Under the pieces are notes generated by a model that saw only the letters and a list, made by a program, of their open reading frames with translations, was not told the origin of the DNA and searched no databases. The position numbers and the translations under genes are program-made. A stretch of DNA of 64,000 nt from NCBI GenBank assembly GCA_963575745.1, contig CAUYUJ010021170.1:1439301-1503300 (forward strand). Direction: 5' to 3'. This stretch comes from Prorocentrum cordatum (taxonomy: Eukaryota > Sar > Dinophyceae > Prorocentrales > Prorocentraceae). This document shows, piece after piece, positions 1 through 10,604 of the stretch (position 1 is the stretch's first letter; every line of letters starts with the position of its first letter).

Positions 1-88
1 GGATTTGCGCCATCAGGTAATGATAATCAGGCTTAATCGCTCAGCACTTCGGAAACAGACCGCGAGATATCCTGTCGAGATTCTCGCG

Positions 89-3000
89 TCACGCCTCAGA
101 CACTGGTAGCTTGCACGGTTCCTCCATCCCTCTAAGCTGCGCCTGAGCGTAGAAACCCACATGTACTGAAAAACCAACGCTTAAGGTCTTTATGGTATGT
201 CCAGGCGTGTGAGGGATGCGTCCAGCCACCAGCCAAGTGTAGAAGCCGTCCCCTGGGAACTCGGGAAAGTTCACGGCACAAAAGGCTGGGGATGGAAGCG
301 CTCACTTTTGAACCGCTCGGGCAACACAGCCTTGGCAGCAGAGCCTCCTCACACGCTGCAGGCCCTCCCGTGTTCGGTCAAGGCGCGGCCAGGCGCGCAG
401 CGTGCAAGAGCCAAGGGAGGGGGAAGAGGAGGAGGAGGAGGGGGGGGAGGGGCCCTACCAGCGCCGCGGGCGCTCCGATCGCCAGAGAACTGGGACGCTC
501 GTATGGAACCAAGGCCGACACGCAACAAATTCTCTTCCGAACCAGACGGGCCTTCGTGCTCGGTGGTGTGCAGTGCCACGACCATCCTGCGAAACCCGCG
601 CGCATGTGGCGGCCTCGCCGGCAATCGAATCAACACACGCACTGCCAAGCACTGGCCACGGTGGTATTCGTCGCTTGATGGCCTCGGCCCCTGTCGGTGT
701 GCGAGGAACTTGCATCACAACTATATTCGCGGAAACTCGTCTCTGGGAGATCAGCAGTTTGCCGATCCCCCTGCCAAGCGTATGACTCTGGAGCCTTTGG
801 TATTCTGAAGAGATCTGCATACCATCCCCGCGCGACCCCGTCGCACTCGGTGACGTACATAAGAACTCCTACGCTATTCCTGAGGGCCCAATCAGAAGCA
901 CGCAACCCCCCTCTCGGCACGCTCTGCGTAGGCCCCGTGAGGGGCCCCGCGAGGAAAGAGCCTGACATGAGGGGAATGGAATTGGAGAGCGAGGCAACAG
1001 CCAGGCCTACGCCCCTAAGGCGGGGATCGCGGGTGTCTCGTCCCCTCCGAAGCGCCCCCCAACACGACGCGGGGCTGAGGGACGTGCCACGGTCCAGACA
1101 CCCAGGACACCAGATCCCCCCCCCAGGTGGCCATCCATAAGTCTGCTCGATAGAAGGCGGAGGAGGGAATGCAGCCCAAGGATACGGGATTAAACCACGC
1201 ACCCCAAAACAGGGAACGGCCTCAGACGCAACAGCTGCTCGTGCGAGGAGGTCGCTGGACTCAGTAATGCTACGAGACCCCGTATGTTCTCGCGCGCCCA
1301 GCAGCGGTGCAGAGGCGTGCCCGCCCCTAGCCCGCATCGATCGCATATGCCATCTTCTCGACGGCCTGCCTCCCGAGACCGTACGTTAGGCCAAAAGCCC
1401 CCAGTCGCCAAGGATGCCAAGAACTCTGATAACGGTCGTTCCTTGCGAGCTTTCAAGGTCTGAAACCATGAGACGTAGCGACTGCGTGTCGGCCCCGTTC
1501 TCCAGGCCCGCCCCGCAATGCAGATTGGCCGCGTCCTTCCACTGCTTGAGTTCGCATGTCTGCTGCAGCCCGTCCCAAAGTGGGGTTGCCTGATCGGGCG
1601 CCTCAAGATCACTGCTATGGAAAAGACGCCCACGTGTGTGAGGAACCGCCATTCGGCACATCCCAGTCTGTCGGCGGGCCAGGCGACCACCCAGCTTCAA
1701 GCAAGTAAGGAATCATCGTAGTCATGGGCCCGCGAACGCGCCTGACCTTCTGTCCCGCGGGAATAGAACGCAGATGCGCAGCAGCCCTGCGCCAGGCAGC
1801 CTCGATGGACCGATGGAGACGGACCTCTGACAGCCACGCCGCAAGTCATTGAGCGACGCACAGCCGAGGGAGAAGGCAACCAGGGTCACATCCTGGCAAA
1901 CGTAGAGATGCTAGCACGGTCAAACGTGAACCCTTCTGGCCGACCCTACTTCAGCTCCGAAACGCCGACGTTGAGCCAACTTCATCGACCCAAATTGGCC
2001 ATGCACATGGTGTCCGTGAACTACTGCTGCCTGTGGCCCCTCACGCTGGAGCTTGGCTGAAGCCTGCCGGCGGCGAGCAGCCAGCGCAAAACGCTTGAGT
2101 CGGGCGCGAGACTGCGCTGACTTCAAAGACAGTTGCCGTGCTATGGCGCGCCCGTGCCTCAAACCACTGCTGAGGTCGACCCCGAGGTGCGCCGTCTGAA
2201 GTGCCGCGCGTAAGTCGGTGCCCTTTCACCGCGAAGCACGCGCCGCCGCCGCGCCATTTGCGCAACGAGAACATGCGATAGCACTCTTGCCCGCCAAACC
2301 CAGATGCAGGCGCTGGACCTCCGTCGCCGCGGCGATGCCGCCGCGAATCAACGTGGATTTCGCGTGCTGCCTGGATCCAGCTCCTCGCTGAGACAACTCC
2401 TAAATCCAAATGCGTTGTCTAAGAAAGGCGCGAGCCTCGCATTGACGCCTGCGCATTCCTGCTGCGGCGCACTTGCTGTGGCGCGCGCCGCTCCTCAGGC
2501 CCTGCACCACTGCGCGCGCCACCTCGCGAGGTTCTGGGAATGATTGCTCCAGCTTCCGCAGAGCCAAGCATAACTGAAGTTCAAATCGTAAGAACTAGCC
2601 TAAGACCTTGAGTCGTAAAAAGGAGGCGATGTCTCAACGAGCGCCTCCACGAGGGATCTGCAGCCGCGCGTGTACTTCGCCCACCAGAGCACGCGCGAAC
2701 GCCTCCCGTAAGGCGCCGTTCCCTGCAATGGCCGCATCCCAATGGGCGGACTCCGCCTCGTCAATCATCCGCTCTTTCACGTGCGACTCGCGCGCCATGG
2801 GCCACGCGCGAGCGAGCGCGGCAATCAGCCCAGTGACTCGGCATCCGCCCGCTTAATTTCCAAACATTCCCTATCGCGCGCATGCTCTGTTAGCTGCATG
2901 GCAGCCCTCCTTCGATGAGCACGAACAAATCACGGAGACCTTGAATGCCTTCTCCTTGAAGACGCCGGAAATCTACAGGAGAGAATATGTCAATATCGAG

Positions 3001-3871
3001 ACCTGCCCGGGGTTTCCCGCGGGCCAGCGCCGCGCGAACTTCGCCGACAGTGCGAGGGGCCAGCTGTTCGATCACAGCGCTGGCGCGAATCCGCTCACAA
3101 GTCCTCAGGATCGAATCCCTACTGGCAGCGCTGGAGCGCCACTTGGCATGCTATTTCTCAACCTGCCGATCGATCGGATCCCTAGGATGTACCAGAATTG
3201 CATTCTCGCGGAGATCGTGCAACTCGTCGCGTCCGGGCCGGGATCTGGGATACCCTTGCGAAGCACTTCCTGAATGTCTACAGACGGAAACCATTGCTGA
3301 ATTGCGCCGAGAGAATCAGCTGCCGCCCTATTGCGCGCCATCCCGGACGCCCAGAACGCACGCCCCTCCAAACTCGCAAGACGGTCGACGCCCAAGTCGG
3401 CCCACCCTCGTACACCTTCGCACGCCATTCGAAGACATGTCCAACTTCCTGCGCCCGCTGGGAATGCCGCGCCTGATCCATCCAGCGATTGGTCTGCCAG
3501 TGGGGCACCTGCAGCTTCCGCGTGGGCAAGTTGAGCTGCGCCGTTCTTGCGGCGACGATGCCCGAGGACCCGCTGCGCCGCGATGTGCGCGCGAGACCAC
3601 CTCTGGGAAATGCCGTTCTGCAGCGGTTGCTGCCGGACGTGCTCCGCCTGCTTGACTGCCGCGACCTTGAGCTCGCAACCCGCGGTGCGCGACTTGGAGC
3701 GCGCGTCGAGATCGCGATGGTCGAGAATCGCCCGCTCGGCCGTCTCAACCCATCTGGAGACAGCACTGGGAACGTGCGGAACGCGAGGGCCGCCCGCAGC
3801 AAAAGCAAGGGGCTGTCTGATAGGAGGCCAGACGTCGCGAGCAGCGCGCGCCCGCCGAGGAGTTCGCACAA
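89..3871 (-). pseudogene. LINE-A ORF2 remnant (RT, CCHC knuckle, RNase H, Cys tail)
   Basis: The clearest pieces on the minus strand are: 2890-3075, with VGEVRAALARGKPRAGLD...LRDLFVLIEG, matching the LINE-B segment LEEALRAVPPRKARGIE...LLDLFHLIEA; about 2640-2795, with HWDAAIAGNGALREAF, matching PWDAAVRGNSALREAL; 1920-2162, thumb with ARLKRFALAARRRQASAKL; about 1280-1460, CDRCG...TPLHRCW zinc knuckle; 1176-1214, PCFGVRGLIPYPW; about 780-900, MYVTECDGVARGW, an eroded RNase H strand with the catalytic Asp changed to Glu; 89-200, GFYAQAQLRGMEEPC tail. The motif C Asp-Asp region was not found. Frames shift several times; not translatable. Confidence 0.75.
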
Positions 3872-4030
3872 GAGGACAGGAGAGGAGCAGAAGAAGCAGT
3901 GGCGCCGGCAGCGGCGCGGCTGCTATCTGCCCCCTCCAGGGGCCCGACGTTGCTGGGGCGCTGCGCCCCTCCAGGGAGACCCGAAGTCCCCGAGCTAGCT
4001 GCAGCTCCAACAAGGACAGGACGCGACTCA

Positions 4031-5208
4031 TCAGCCCGTGGACCCCCCTCCCCCCTCGGGCCCGAATTCAGAGACGCCCGAGTCCTCGGAATCAGGCCCT
4101 GGGCCCCTATGCGCGCCGTCGACCTCGGGCAAAATCGACGGGAAAGCGTCGAGGGCGCCAGAGTCCGACGCGCTAGGGCGAGGCTGACTCCGCGCGGCGT
4201 CTGCGAAGAGGTCCTCGCACTCAGCCCCGATGCGCTCGCCTTTCTCCTCAGACGCCAGTTGCTGATCGAGCCGTTTGACACTGGACTGAAAACATGCCGC
4301 CGCCGAGGCTGACAGGGGAACTGCCCGTGGTAAATGCGCTGCATTAGATGATGATCTCATCGCGCGCCGGCATCCAGCTCCTCGCAACTGCACTTCCCGG
4401 CCAGCGCGCGGGGCCCGCGGCGCGTCGAGAGCGACAAAGACGCGCCTGACATGCGGGATGAAATATTCAGACGCCACGGGCGCCTCCGCGGCCGGGCCGC
4501 CCACGCTGCCGCCGCCCTCCATCTCGATGCCCCTGAGGTCCTCCACGGAGGCTGGCGCCGCCTTGCGCTTCTTGCGCTGCCGCTCCTGGATCTTCTCACG
4601 GAGTGCTGCTCGGCCCGCCACTTCGCGACCTGCTCGGCATAGGTGACAACGCTCTCCCGTGCCTGCAGCAGCTCCACCTCCGCGATCTTCCGAGCGTCGC
4701 GCTCCTCGGACGTCAGCTCCTCCACGGGGTCGAGCTGCCCGGAGAACTCCACGTCCCACGCGACATTCATCATGGGCGGGTCTGCTTTGGGGCCTCCGGC
4801 GGCGCCGCGTGGCCCCCCGCTACCTTTGCCTTCGCTCGTGCTGGTCGCGACGCCGACCTGGCGAGCCAGGGCCGCCGCCGCCGCGCGCTTGTTGATCTCC
4901 GCCAACGCAAGCACGCGGGCGGTCTTCTCCTCCTCCTTCTCCTCTTCCTCCTTCTCCTTCAACTGCGCCTTCTTCAAGTTCTCCTGACACTTGGCCACCT
5001 GCGCGGCAACCTGAGAGTGCTTGACTGAAGCGTCTTTCCACGCGCCCTCGGCGCGGCGGACCGCCTCGGCCGCGAAAGCTGGCGCGGTAGCGTTGGCTGC
5101 TGCCCCCTCTCTGCCGCCGCTATCTCCTCTGCAGGCACCTGCTTGCTCACGGAGACCGCGAGCGCGTCGCAACCATCGCGAGCGCCTGGATGGCGCCCGC
5201 GTGGCCAT
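4031..5208 (-). pseudogene. LINE-A ORF1 remnant (coiled-coil nucleic-acid-binding type protein)
   Basis: The open frame 4357-5208 carries a long alpha-helical, charged stretch (for example VAKCQENLKKAQ, then a Glu/Lys-rich run) and a second helix ending YAEQVAKWRAEQHS. LINE-B ORF1 has the same two-helix layout (LEKCKKTLQDA; AMREKVAKRRREHS). A second frame, 4031-4759, continues the C-terminal part with SSVKRLDQQLASEEKGERI. ORF1 proteins of LINEs usually bind the element RNA and multimerise through coiled coils; that role is known for the class and inferred here. The N-terminal Cys cluster seen in LINE-B is not visible. Confidence 0.65.
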
Positions 5209-5339
5209 TGCTACCTCCGCTCCCTACGTTCTTCAAGCTTGGCTACTCTAGGTCGCCTCCACCGCTCTTGGGCTTCGACGTGCGCACCTTGACTGGTCTA
5301 TTGCACTTGCGACGCTTCAAGAAATCCTGCTGCAACTTA

Positions 5340-5540
5340 TGATTGAGCTCCTGCGTGCCGCATTCTGCGCGCGTGCTCCACGGATTGGACACTGCTGCCG
5401 TGGGTCTCGCGAGCAGGGCCTCGCTTTCGCCAGTCCAACTGTCTTTTCGAACAGATGAACGGCAAGTGATCTGCCCTCAAAACATCGCGGGCGGGCGCGA
5501 GGTTGCCAAAATGGTGCTCGAGCCCAAGTTGCTTGAGCGG
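5340..5540. other. Spacer without a recognisable gene
   Basis: Between the LINE-A 5' end and the first GGA array I see no coding signature. The only long open frames are the Gly/Arg or Pro/Leu readings of the microsatellite. Confidence 0.5.
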
Positions 5541-5630
5541 AGGGGGAGGAGGAGGAGGAGGAGGAGGAGGAGGAGAGGAGGGAGGAGGGGGGAGGGAGGC
5601 GGGGGGAGGAGGAGGAGGAGGAGGACGAGG
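5540..5630 (+). repeat. (GGA)n microsatellite
   Basis: GGA triplets with GGGGGA interruptions. Open frames through it encode only poly-Gly, poly-Arg/Glu or their antisense Leu/Ser/Pro runs. Confidence 0.95.
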
Positions 5631-6599
5631 ACTGATGTTGCTGCTGAAACCATGCTGGCTAACCTCGCCTTACACAGCCGTCTGTTGCCCAAACGGATGG
5701 GCGGGCACACTGAAGAGGTGTTTCGCACGCCCGCGCCTCCTCTTCAGTCTGCGCGGGGCGCGGGAGTCGTCGGGCGCCGCCTGGGGCCGACGGCCGCTGC
5801 GCCGCCCGCGCGGTTCAGATGGCACCGTGCGCCCGCCACGCAGCGGGCCGCGCCCGTGCGCCTGCGGCGGAGGCGTGCCTCGAGGCGGCCTCGGAAGGCG
5901 CGGGGCCACATCGCGCTGGGACCGAGCGCTTGGCCTTGCGACCCTGCCAGGCCCGCGACAGCTATGTCTCCGCGGAGGTGCTGTTGCCCTCGACGCACGA
6001 CGCCGCCTTGAATGCCTTGGACTCGTCCTTCGGGCCGAAGTTGAAGTCCAAGAGCTTCGGAACGGGGGCGGCGCGCCCCGTCCCGTCTCGGCCCATGCCG
6101 AACTGCGCCTCCAGCAGCGCCTTGCGCCGAGCGAGGTCCTCGATGGGGTCGGGCCCGTGCCATTTGCTGCCCTGCTTTTCGTGCAGCGCCAGTCTGTGCG
6201 ACGGCGGCGCTCCTGCTCGGCGCCGTCCCGCCGCTGCTGCCCAGTTCAGAGGAGGCGTCGTCTCGGCGACGTCCTCGGCCCCCTGCTGGTTCTCGAGGTC
6301 GCGCCGCCCGCGCGACGGCCGCGCGCCTCGCCTCGCGAAGGGCTGCACTGCCGCGGGCCGACGCCTCCCGAGCTGCCGCGCGGGTTGACCAGCCCAGGCC
6401 GCGTAGAGCTCGTCCTCAGTCGGCTCCGCCTGGTGGGCCGCCCCTGTTTACGAAAAACTGTAGCCTTATGCCCCTGGCTGTGGACGATCAGCGGGGCAGC
6501 TCCGATCCCTATCGCCGCCGTCGTGGCGCTCCACAGGCACGACAGGGGGAAGCTGTTTGTGTGGTTGGACGGGGTCCTGCCCTGATGGCCCTTGACGCT

Positions 6600-6977
6600 C
6601 ACCTTGCCGCCTTCGGGCTTCGGCGGGCCGTCGATGCTGCTCTCCAAGACCCCCAGCGAGTCGCCGACGTGCACCTCCGCGCCGAAGATGCACTGGGCCC
6701 TGGTGGCCCATGGTGCTCACCTGGTCATCCAGGACCCCCTGCGAGTCGCCGATGCACACCTCCGCGCCGAAACTGTTCTGGGTCCTGCCCTGGAGGCCCA
6801 TGATGCTAATCTGGCCGTCGTGCTCCACGGCCCTGCCCTGGTGGCCTATGGTGCTCACCTGGTCATCCAGGGCCCCCTGCGAGTCGCCGATGCACACCTC
6901 CGCGCCGAAACTGTTCAGGGTCCTGCCCTGGGCCCTGGAGGCCCATGATGCTAATCTGGCCGTCGTGCTCCACGGCG
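6600..6977 (-). repeat. Coding tandem repeat, about 140-bp unit, inside the retrogene
   Basis: Two nearly identical units (about 6692-6829 and 6830-6977) and a third diverged one (about 6600-6690). On the minus strand each reads GDSQGxLDDQVSTxGHQGR and then EHDGQISIMGLQGR. The diverged unit reads GDSLGVLESSIDG...VKGHQGR. This could be a solenoid-type repeat, but I cannot assign a fold. Confidence 0.75.
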
Positions 6978-7662
6978 GGGTCCCCAGGTTCCTCCCCTTC
7001 GTGGGGGAGGGGGGTCGGGGCTTGGCCCCAGCGCGCCGCCAGCGTCGGCAGCACGGAGATCTCCACCGAGACCTGCCTCCTGCAGCGCCGGGCCGGCTCC
7101 TGGACCCGCACCGTGAGTCCTGCCGAGGGCGTCCAGGGGGGCGTCGCGCTGTGTCTTCTCTTCAAGTCCGTGCAGCTGGGTCCTGAAGAGCTCCGCCACC
7201 GAGGCCTGGAACACCGAGGGGCGCCCTGGGCATGGCCGCCAGGCCGGGCGCGCGCGGCGCGGTGTGGTTTGCCCAGCTGGACGCGGCACACGCCCCCGCC
7301 GCGTCCGCAGACAGCCCAGCGCCGCCAGGCCCGAGCAGCCGCAGCGCCTCCAGGGCGTCGCCCATCGCGGCGGCAGGGGCCCCGACGGCGTCGGACACCT
7401 GCCAAGGAAGTGCCAGCCCGCGCCGCGCGAGGGCCGCGCGCCGCGCGAGCGCCTGAGCGCGGCTGCCGCCGAGCTCCGGGCGGCACTCCCGCCGGCGCCG
7501 GCGTGCGAGGGTGCGGGCGGAGGCGGCCGCACAGCGCCTGCCTGCCCGCCTGGCGTCGCCGCCGGTCCCCGCGGGACCGGACTCCACCATGGCCGCTGGC
7601 GCGCCCCAGGTCGCCACCCCAGGGCGCGCGGTGCGAGGCCCTCCCGAGAGCCTGCTCACTTT

Positions 7663-7682
7663 TTGAGCCGAGATGGCTACGG
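7663..7682 (-). other. Degenerate dinoflagellate spliced-leader sequence (relict DinoSL)
   Basis: Reads CCGTAGCCATCTCGGCTCAA on the minus strand; the canonical DinoSL has TTTT where this has TCTC. It abuts a CCT array (minus sense) on its 5' side, and its 3' side is shared with the copy at 12611. Confidence 0.75.
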
Positions 7683-7876
7683 AGGACGAGGAGGAGGAGG
7701 AGGAGAGGAGGGAGGAGGGGGGAGGGAGGCGGGGGGAGGAGGAGGAGGAGGAGGAGGAGGAGGAGGAGGAGGAGGAGGAGGAGGAGGAGGAGGAGGAGGA
7801 GGAGGAGGAGGAAAAGGAGGAGGAAGAGGAGAAGGAGGAGGAGGAAGAGAAGGAGGAAGAGCAGGAGGAGGAGGAG
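7681..7876 (+). repeat. (GGA)n microsatellite
   Basis: Nearly pure GGA with GGGGGA and GAAGAG variants. It directly adjoins the relict spliced leader. Confidence 0.95.
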
Positions 7877-8354
7877 TGGCAAGGACCTGAGGGATGCCCG
7901 AAGGCTCCAAAGGGTTCGACGGGATTCGATAGTTCGAGAATAAGGGAGAGAGAGAGGGAGAACGTACAAGGATGAAGACAAGAGACAGAGGGCGCCCATC
8001 TAATCAAACGACGCCCTGGACTCTCAGGCGGCGAACCGGCTCCCGCTGAACTTCTGAGTGCGTCAGCTGCCTTCCTTCGATGGGACCGACGGGAGAGAAC
8101 TGTGCGTCCTGTCAGTATGTGATCCCAAGACGCTCTGGCACGCCATGTGTGAACCTGCTGCGCTGCGTGCGCTCTCGGAGACGAAGTGCTCTGCGGTCGC
8201 AGAGAGTCGACGGGCGCAGCGTGCTGTGGGGAGAGGGCCGGCGATCTCCCCCACGAGCCGAAGCCCCTGTGCAGTTGATGCCGAGAGAGCATGACAGGCA
8301 AGTCCAATGCTCCCTTCCCCGCTCCGTGCCCCCCACCTAGAGGAAGAGCAAAAA

Positions 8355-8523
8355 CGCCATAGACACAACCTGTTGGCGCTCCGAACGGATTTCTTGGACC
8401 TGCGCTGGACGCCCCTCCCTGGCGCGCGGAGCGCGCCAGGGGCGGCGCCGGAGGCGCAGCCAGGGAGGGCCCAGCGCGGATCCAAGAAATCCGCGCGGAG
8501 CGCCAAAAGTGTATGCTTATGGC
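8355..8523. repeat. Long palindrome (about 50-bp arms, GC-rich loop), dispersed family P1
   Basis: The left arm begins near TTGGCGCTCCGAACGGATTT (8373) and the right arm ends near 8507 with the complementary AAATCCGCGCGGAGCGCCAA; weaker pairing extends to CGCCATA / TATGGC. Related single-arm copies lie at 14557-14610 and inside the GH3 intron at 58613-58727. It is consistent with a fold-back, MITE-like element. Confidence 0.75.
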
Positions 8524-9157
8524 CCTTGGCCAACCCTACTTCATCCAGAAGGGGTGCCGACGGAGGGGGGGGCTCCAGAGCGACAGCCAGCACAGCGGAG
8601 AAGGCCCTCCAGAGCGACAGTCAACGCAGCCCCCCCCCCTCCCCCGTGCCAGCCGCAGAGGGCGATTCGGGGGGGGGGGGGAAGGGCGGGCGGCGGCCAC
8701 TGCTCAGAGAGCCCGTCCCGCCGCGTCGACGGCAGCTCCAAAGGGCCCAGCCCGCCGGCGCAGCGCAGCCTCCCAGCAGCCTGGAGTCCCCAACCTCCGC
8801 GCGGCGCTGCCGAAAACCAGGGGCGCGGGCGCTGCTTCACGGGGGCGCGGTTAATGGGTGGGGGGAGGGGAGGGGAGGGGGGGAGACGCGCACCTGTTTG
8901 TTCCCCCCGTTCAGGCCCCAGAGGGGCCCCTTTCGGCCCCTGGAGCGCACGGAAGGTGCACCTTTTCCGTCGCCCCGCCCCACGCATCGCCCCCCCCATG
9001 TTGGAGGCCTGGAATGGGCACCAACCCCAAGACAGGGAGCTGCCTCCACAGGGGGGAGATGATCCTAGATTTCGGTGTTGGTGGAAGTATTCCAGTTACT
9101 TTGGAAGCCAGAATATGACCACCACCACCGAGATCGGGATCTTCTCTTCTCGGTGAA
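8524..9157. other. Non-coding spacer with low-complexity GC sequence
   Basis: Contains a short direct duplication (GCTCCAGAGCGACAG near 8574 and a similar stretch near 8612) and G/C homopolymer runs. I see no gene. Confidence 0.45.
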
Positions 9158-9412
9158 CCCTGACTCCAGATCCGCCCTACTTTGGCTTTCTTTTTCCAAC
9201 TTAAAATTGCGTCGCAAATCAACCTATACGAAACCGAGGGTGGAAATTTCTGCACCCAACATGAAATAGGGCGGAAATCCACAGAAGTGAGCGGGAACAG
9301 CCACAGAAAAGTAGGGCGGAAATTGGCATTAGCGGGGCTTGAAAAGTAAGGCGGAGATTCCCAGCCCTACGTACGAATCTCCCCAAAAAGTAGGGCGGCT
9401 CCGGAGTCAGGG
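9158..9412. mobile_element. TIR element M1 (TAGGGCGGA family), copy 1
   Basis: About 255 bp bounded by inverted ends CCCTGACTCCAGATCCGCCC and GGGCGGCTCCGGAGTCAGGG. Several internal copies of a roughly AGTAGGGCGGAAATT motif. No coding capacity. Copies 2 and 3 lie at 21264 and 22859. Confidence 0.85.
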
Positions 9413-9463
9413 AAGGAACGCCGCCGAGATTGGTGTTGGTGCCAACCCCTGGGCCTGCGACCA

Positions 9464-9647
9464 TACAGTCGAGGCGTTGACCTAAGGAACCCTAAATAAG
9501 GAACGAGGCCCCATTTTTTCCCATAAGTTCAACCTCGATGTCCTATGAAAAACCTCGGGAAAACCCAAGGCAAACTTTGAAACAATCAAGCAAGGAACAC
9601 CGAGCGCCTCCCCAGCGAAAAGGGTTCCTTCTTCAGCGCCCCGACCA
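9464..9647. mobile_element. Tc1/mariner-type MITE (CAGTCGGGGCG family M2), copy 1
   Basis: Starts TACAGTCGAGGCGTTGACCT and ends with the complementary AGGGTTCCTTCTTCAGCGCC; the last bases of the right end are mutated. About 184 bp, non-coding. TA-flanked ends beginning CAGT are typical of the Tc1/mariner superfamily. Confidence 0.8.
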
Positions 9648-9729
9648 CAGCGCAACGCCCGAGGGGCACCCGGGCTCGCACTTCTGGGTGGGCCGGCCCC
9701 CCCCGCAGGCCGGCGCCGCACCGCCGTCG

Positions 9730-9944
9730 CTCCTCCTCCTCCTCCTCCTGCTCCTCCTCCTCCTCCTCCTGCTCCTCCTCCTCCTCCTGCTCCTCCTCCT
9801 CCTCCTCCTCCTCCTCCTCCTCTTCCTCCTCCTCCTCCTCCTCCTCCCTCCTCCTCCTCCTCCTCCTCCTCCTCCTCCTCCTCCTCCTCCTCCTCCCCCC
9901 GCCTCCTCCTCCTCCCTCCTCCTCCTCCTCCCGCCATCCAGGTG
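9730..9944 (+). repeat. (CCT)n microsatellite
   Basis: CCT triplets with CTG and TTC variants. The antisense open frame is poly-Glu/Gly and is not a gene. Confidence 0.95.
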
Positions 9945-10061
9945 CGCGCAGGGGGGAAGCAGGGCGAGGCGCTGGCCACGGTGCGCCTCTCCGCTGCGGA
10001 GAGGTTCCCCGACCCAAAGGAGGGCACGGCCCCAACAAAAACGACACCAGAGAATTAACGG

Positions 10062-10238
10062 GCGAAGAACGGTATAAGATAAAGTTTTTCGCCGTCGGGG
10101 ACACCTGCCCCAGCGCGGATGGAAAGTGTATACCCTTACGGTGGCACCATAGGGGTATAAACTGGGGTATAAACTTTCCAGCCGCCCAGGGGCAGGTGTC
10201 CCCGACGGCGGAACAATTTACTTTATACCGTTCTTCGC
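10062..10238. mobile_element. Near-perfect palindromic MITE-like element
   Basis: A fold-back of about 177 bp. The left arm starts GCGAAGAACGGTATAAG, the right arm ends CTTTATACCGTTCTTCGC, and GTCGGGGACACCTGCCCC pairs with GGGGCAGGTGTCCCCGAC further in. No coding capacity. Confidence 0.8.
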
Positions 10239-10239
10239 T

Positions 10240-10540
10240 CGCTGAGAGAAAAACCCAATCAATTGATCGTTTGATGAGACCGATGGTGAGATCGATCGAG
10301 TGGGATGAATCGTGGGATCGATCCTGAGATCGATAATGAATCGTGGGATCGATCAAGAGATCGATAAGGAGATCGACCGGGAACCCGGGAACCTGGAACC
10401 CAGAACCCACCGAGATCGGCCCGGAACCAATAACCGGGAGCCTGGGAACCTGGAACCGGGAACCCGGGAACCCAGCCTGCTGCCAAAATCGGCGGGAAAC
10501 TTTCGCCAAATCTTTCAACTTCCGCCATGACCCCAATCAG
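10240..10540 (+). repeat. Dispersed repeat with a GATCGATC-rich expansion
   Basis: 10267-10380 is dense in GATCGATC. It is followed by tandem CCCGGGAACCTGGAACC-type units and then TCGGCGGGAAACTTTCGCCA. A second copy at about 48570-48770 lacks most of the GATC expansion. Confidence 0.75.
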
Positions 10541-10604
10541 TGCAAGCACTGATTGGGGAAAACACGAGGCAACGCTGGAGCCCAAAGCGGTCCCCATTCC
10601 AGCG

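Larger units (their letters stand above)
85..5208 (-). mobile_element. LINE-A: nearly full-length, decayed endonuclease-RT type retrotransposon
   Basis: Read on the minus strand, segments match the intact LINE-B in the right order: ORF1 coiled coil (about 4350-5040), pre-RT linker (about 3280-3870), RT fingers (2890-3075 and 2640-2795), thumb (about 1950-2130), CCHC knuckle (about 1280-1460), a PCFGVRGLIPYPW signature (1176-1214), an RNase H remnant and the Cys-rich tail (89-200). Frames change between segments and stops are frequent, so the copy is dead. I could not find an endonuclease domain; the space between ORF1 and the RT linker is too short for one, which suggests a deletion. The homology is my reading by eye against LINE-B in this window. 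Confidence 0.8.
5950..7690 (-). pseudogene. DinoSL-tagged decayed processed retrogene, function unknown
   Basis: On the minus strand a degenerate spliced leader (7682 to 7663) is followed after about 70 nt by an ATG at 7590, which opens a 142-codon frame (7162-7590, starting MVESGPAGTGGDARR, Ala/Arg-rich). Coding-like text continues in other frames: VAELFRTQLHGLEEKTQRD (about 7150-7215), then an imperfect tandem repeat (6600-6977), then GIGAAPLIVHSQGHKATVF (about 6440-6500), and finally 5962-6348 with LLDFNFGPKDESKAFKAASC before a stop. The frame changes argue for decay. A trans-spliced leader at genomic position upstream of an intronless sequence is the known mark of a reverse-transcribed mRNA in dinoflagellates. 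I do not recognise the protein. Confidence 0.55.

Noticed and set aside
630-1346. Independent 238-codon gene on the minus strand
   Set aside because: Its start contains the LINE signature PCFGVRGLIP and lies in the correct order within LINE-A; the remainder is a frame-shifted remnant.
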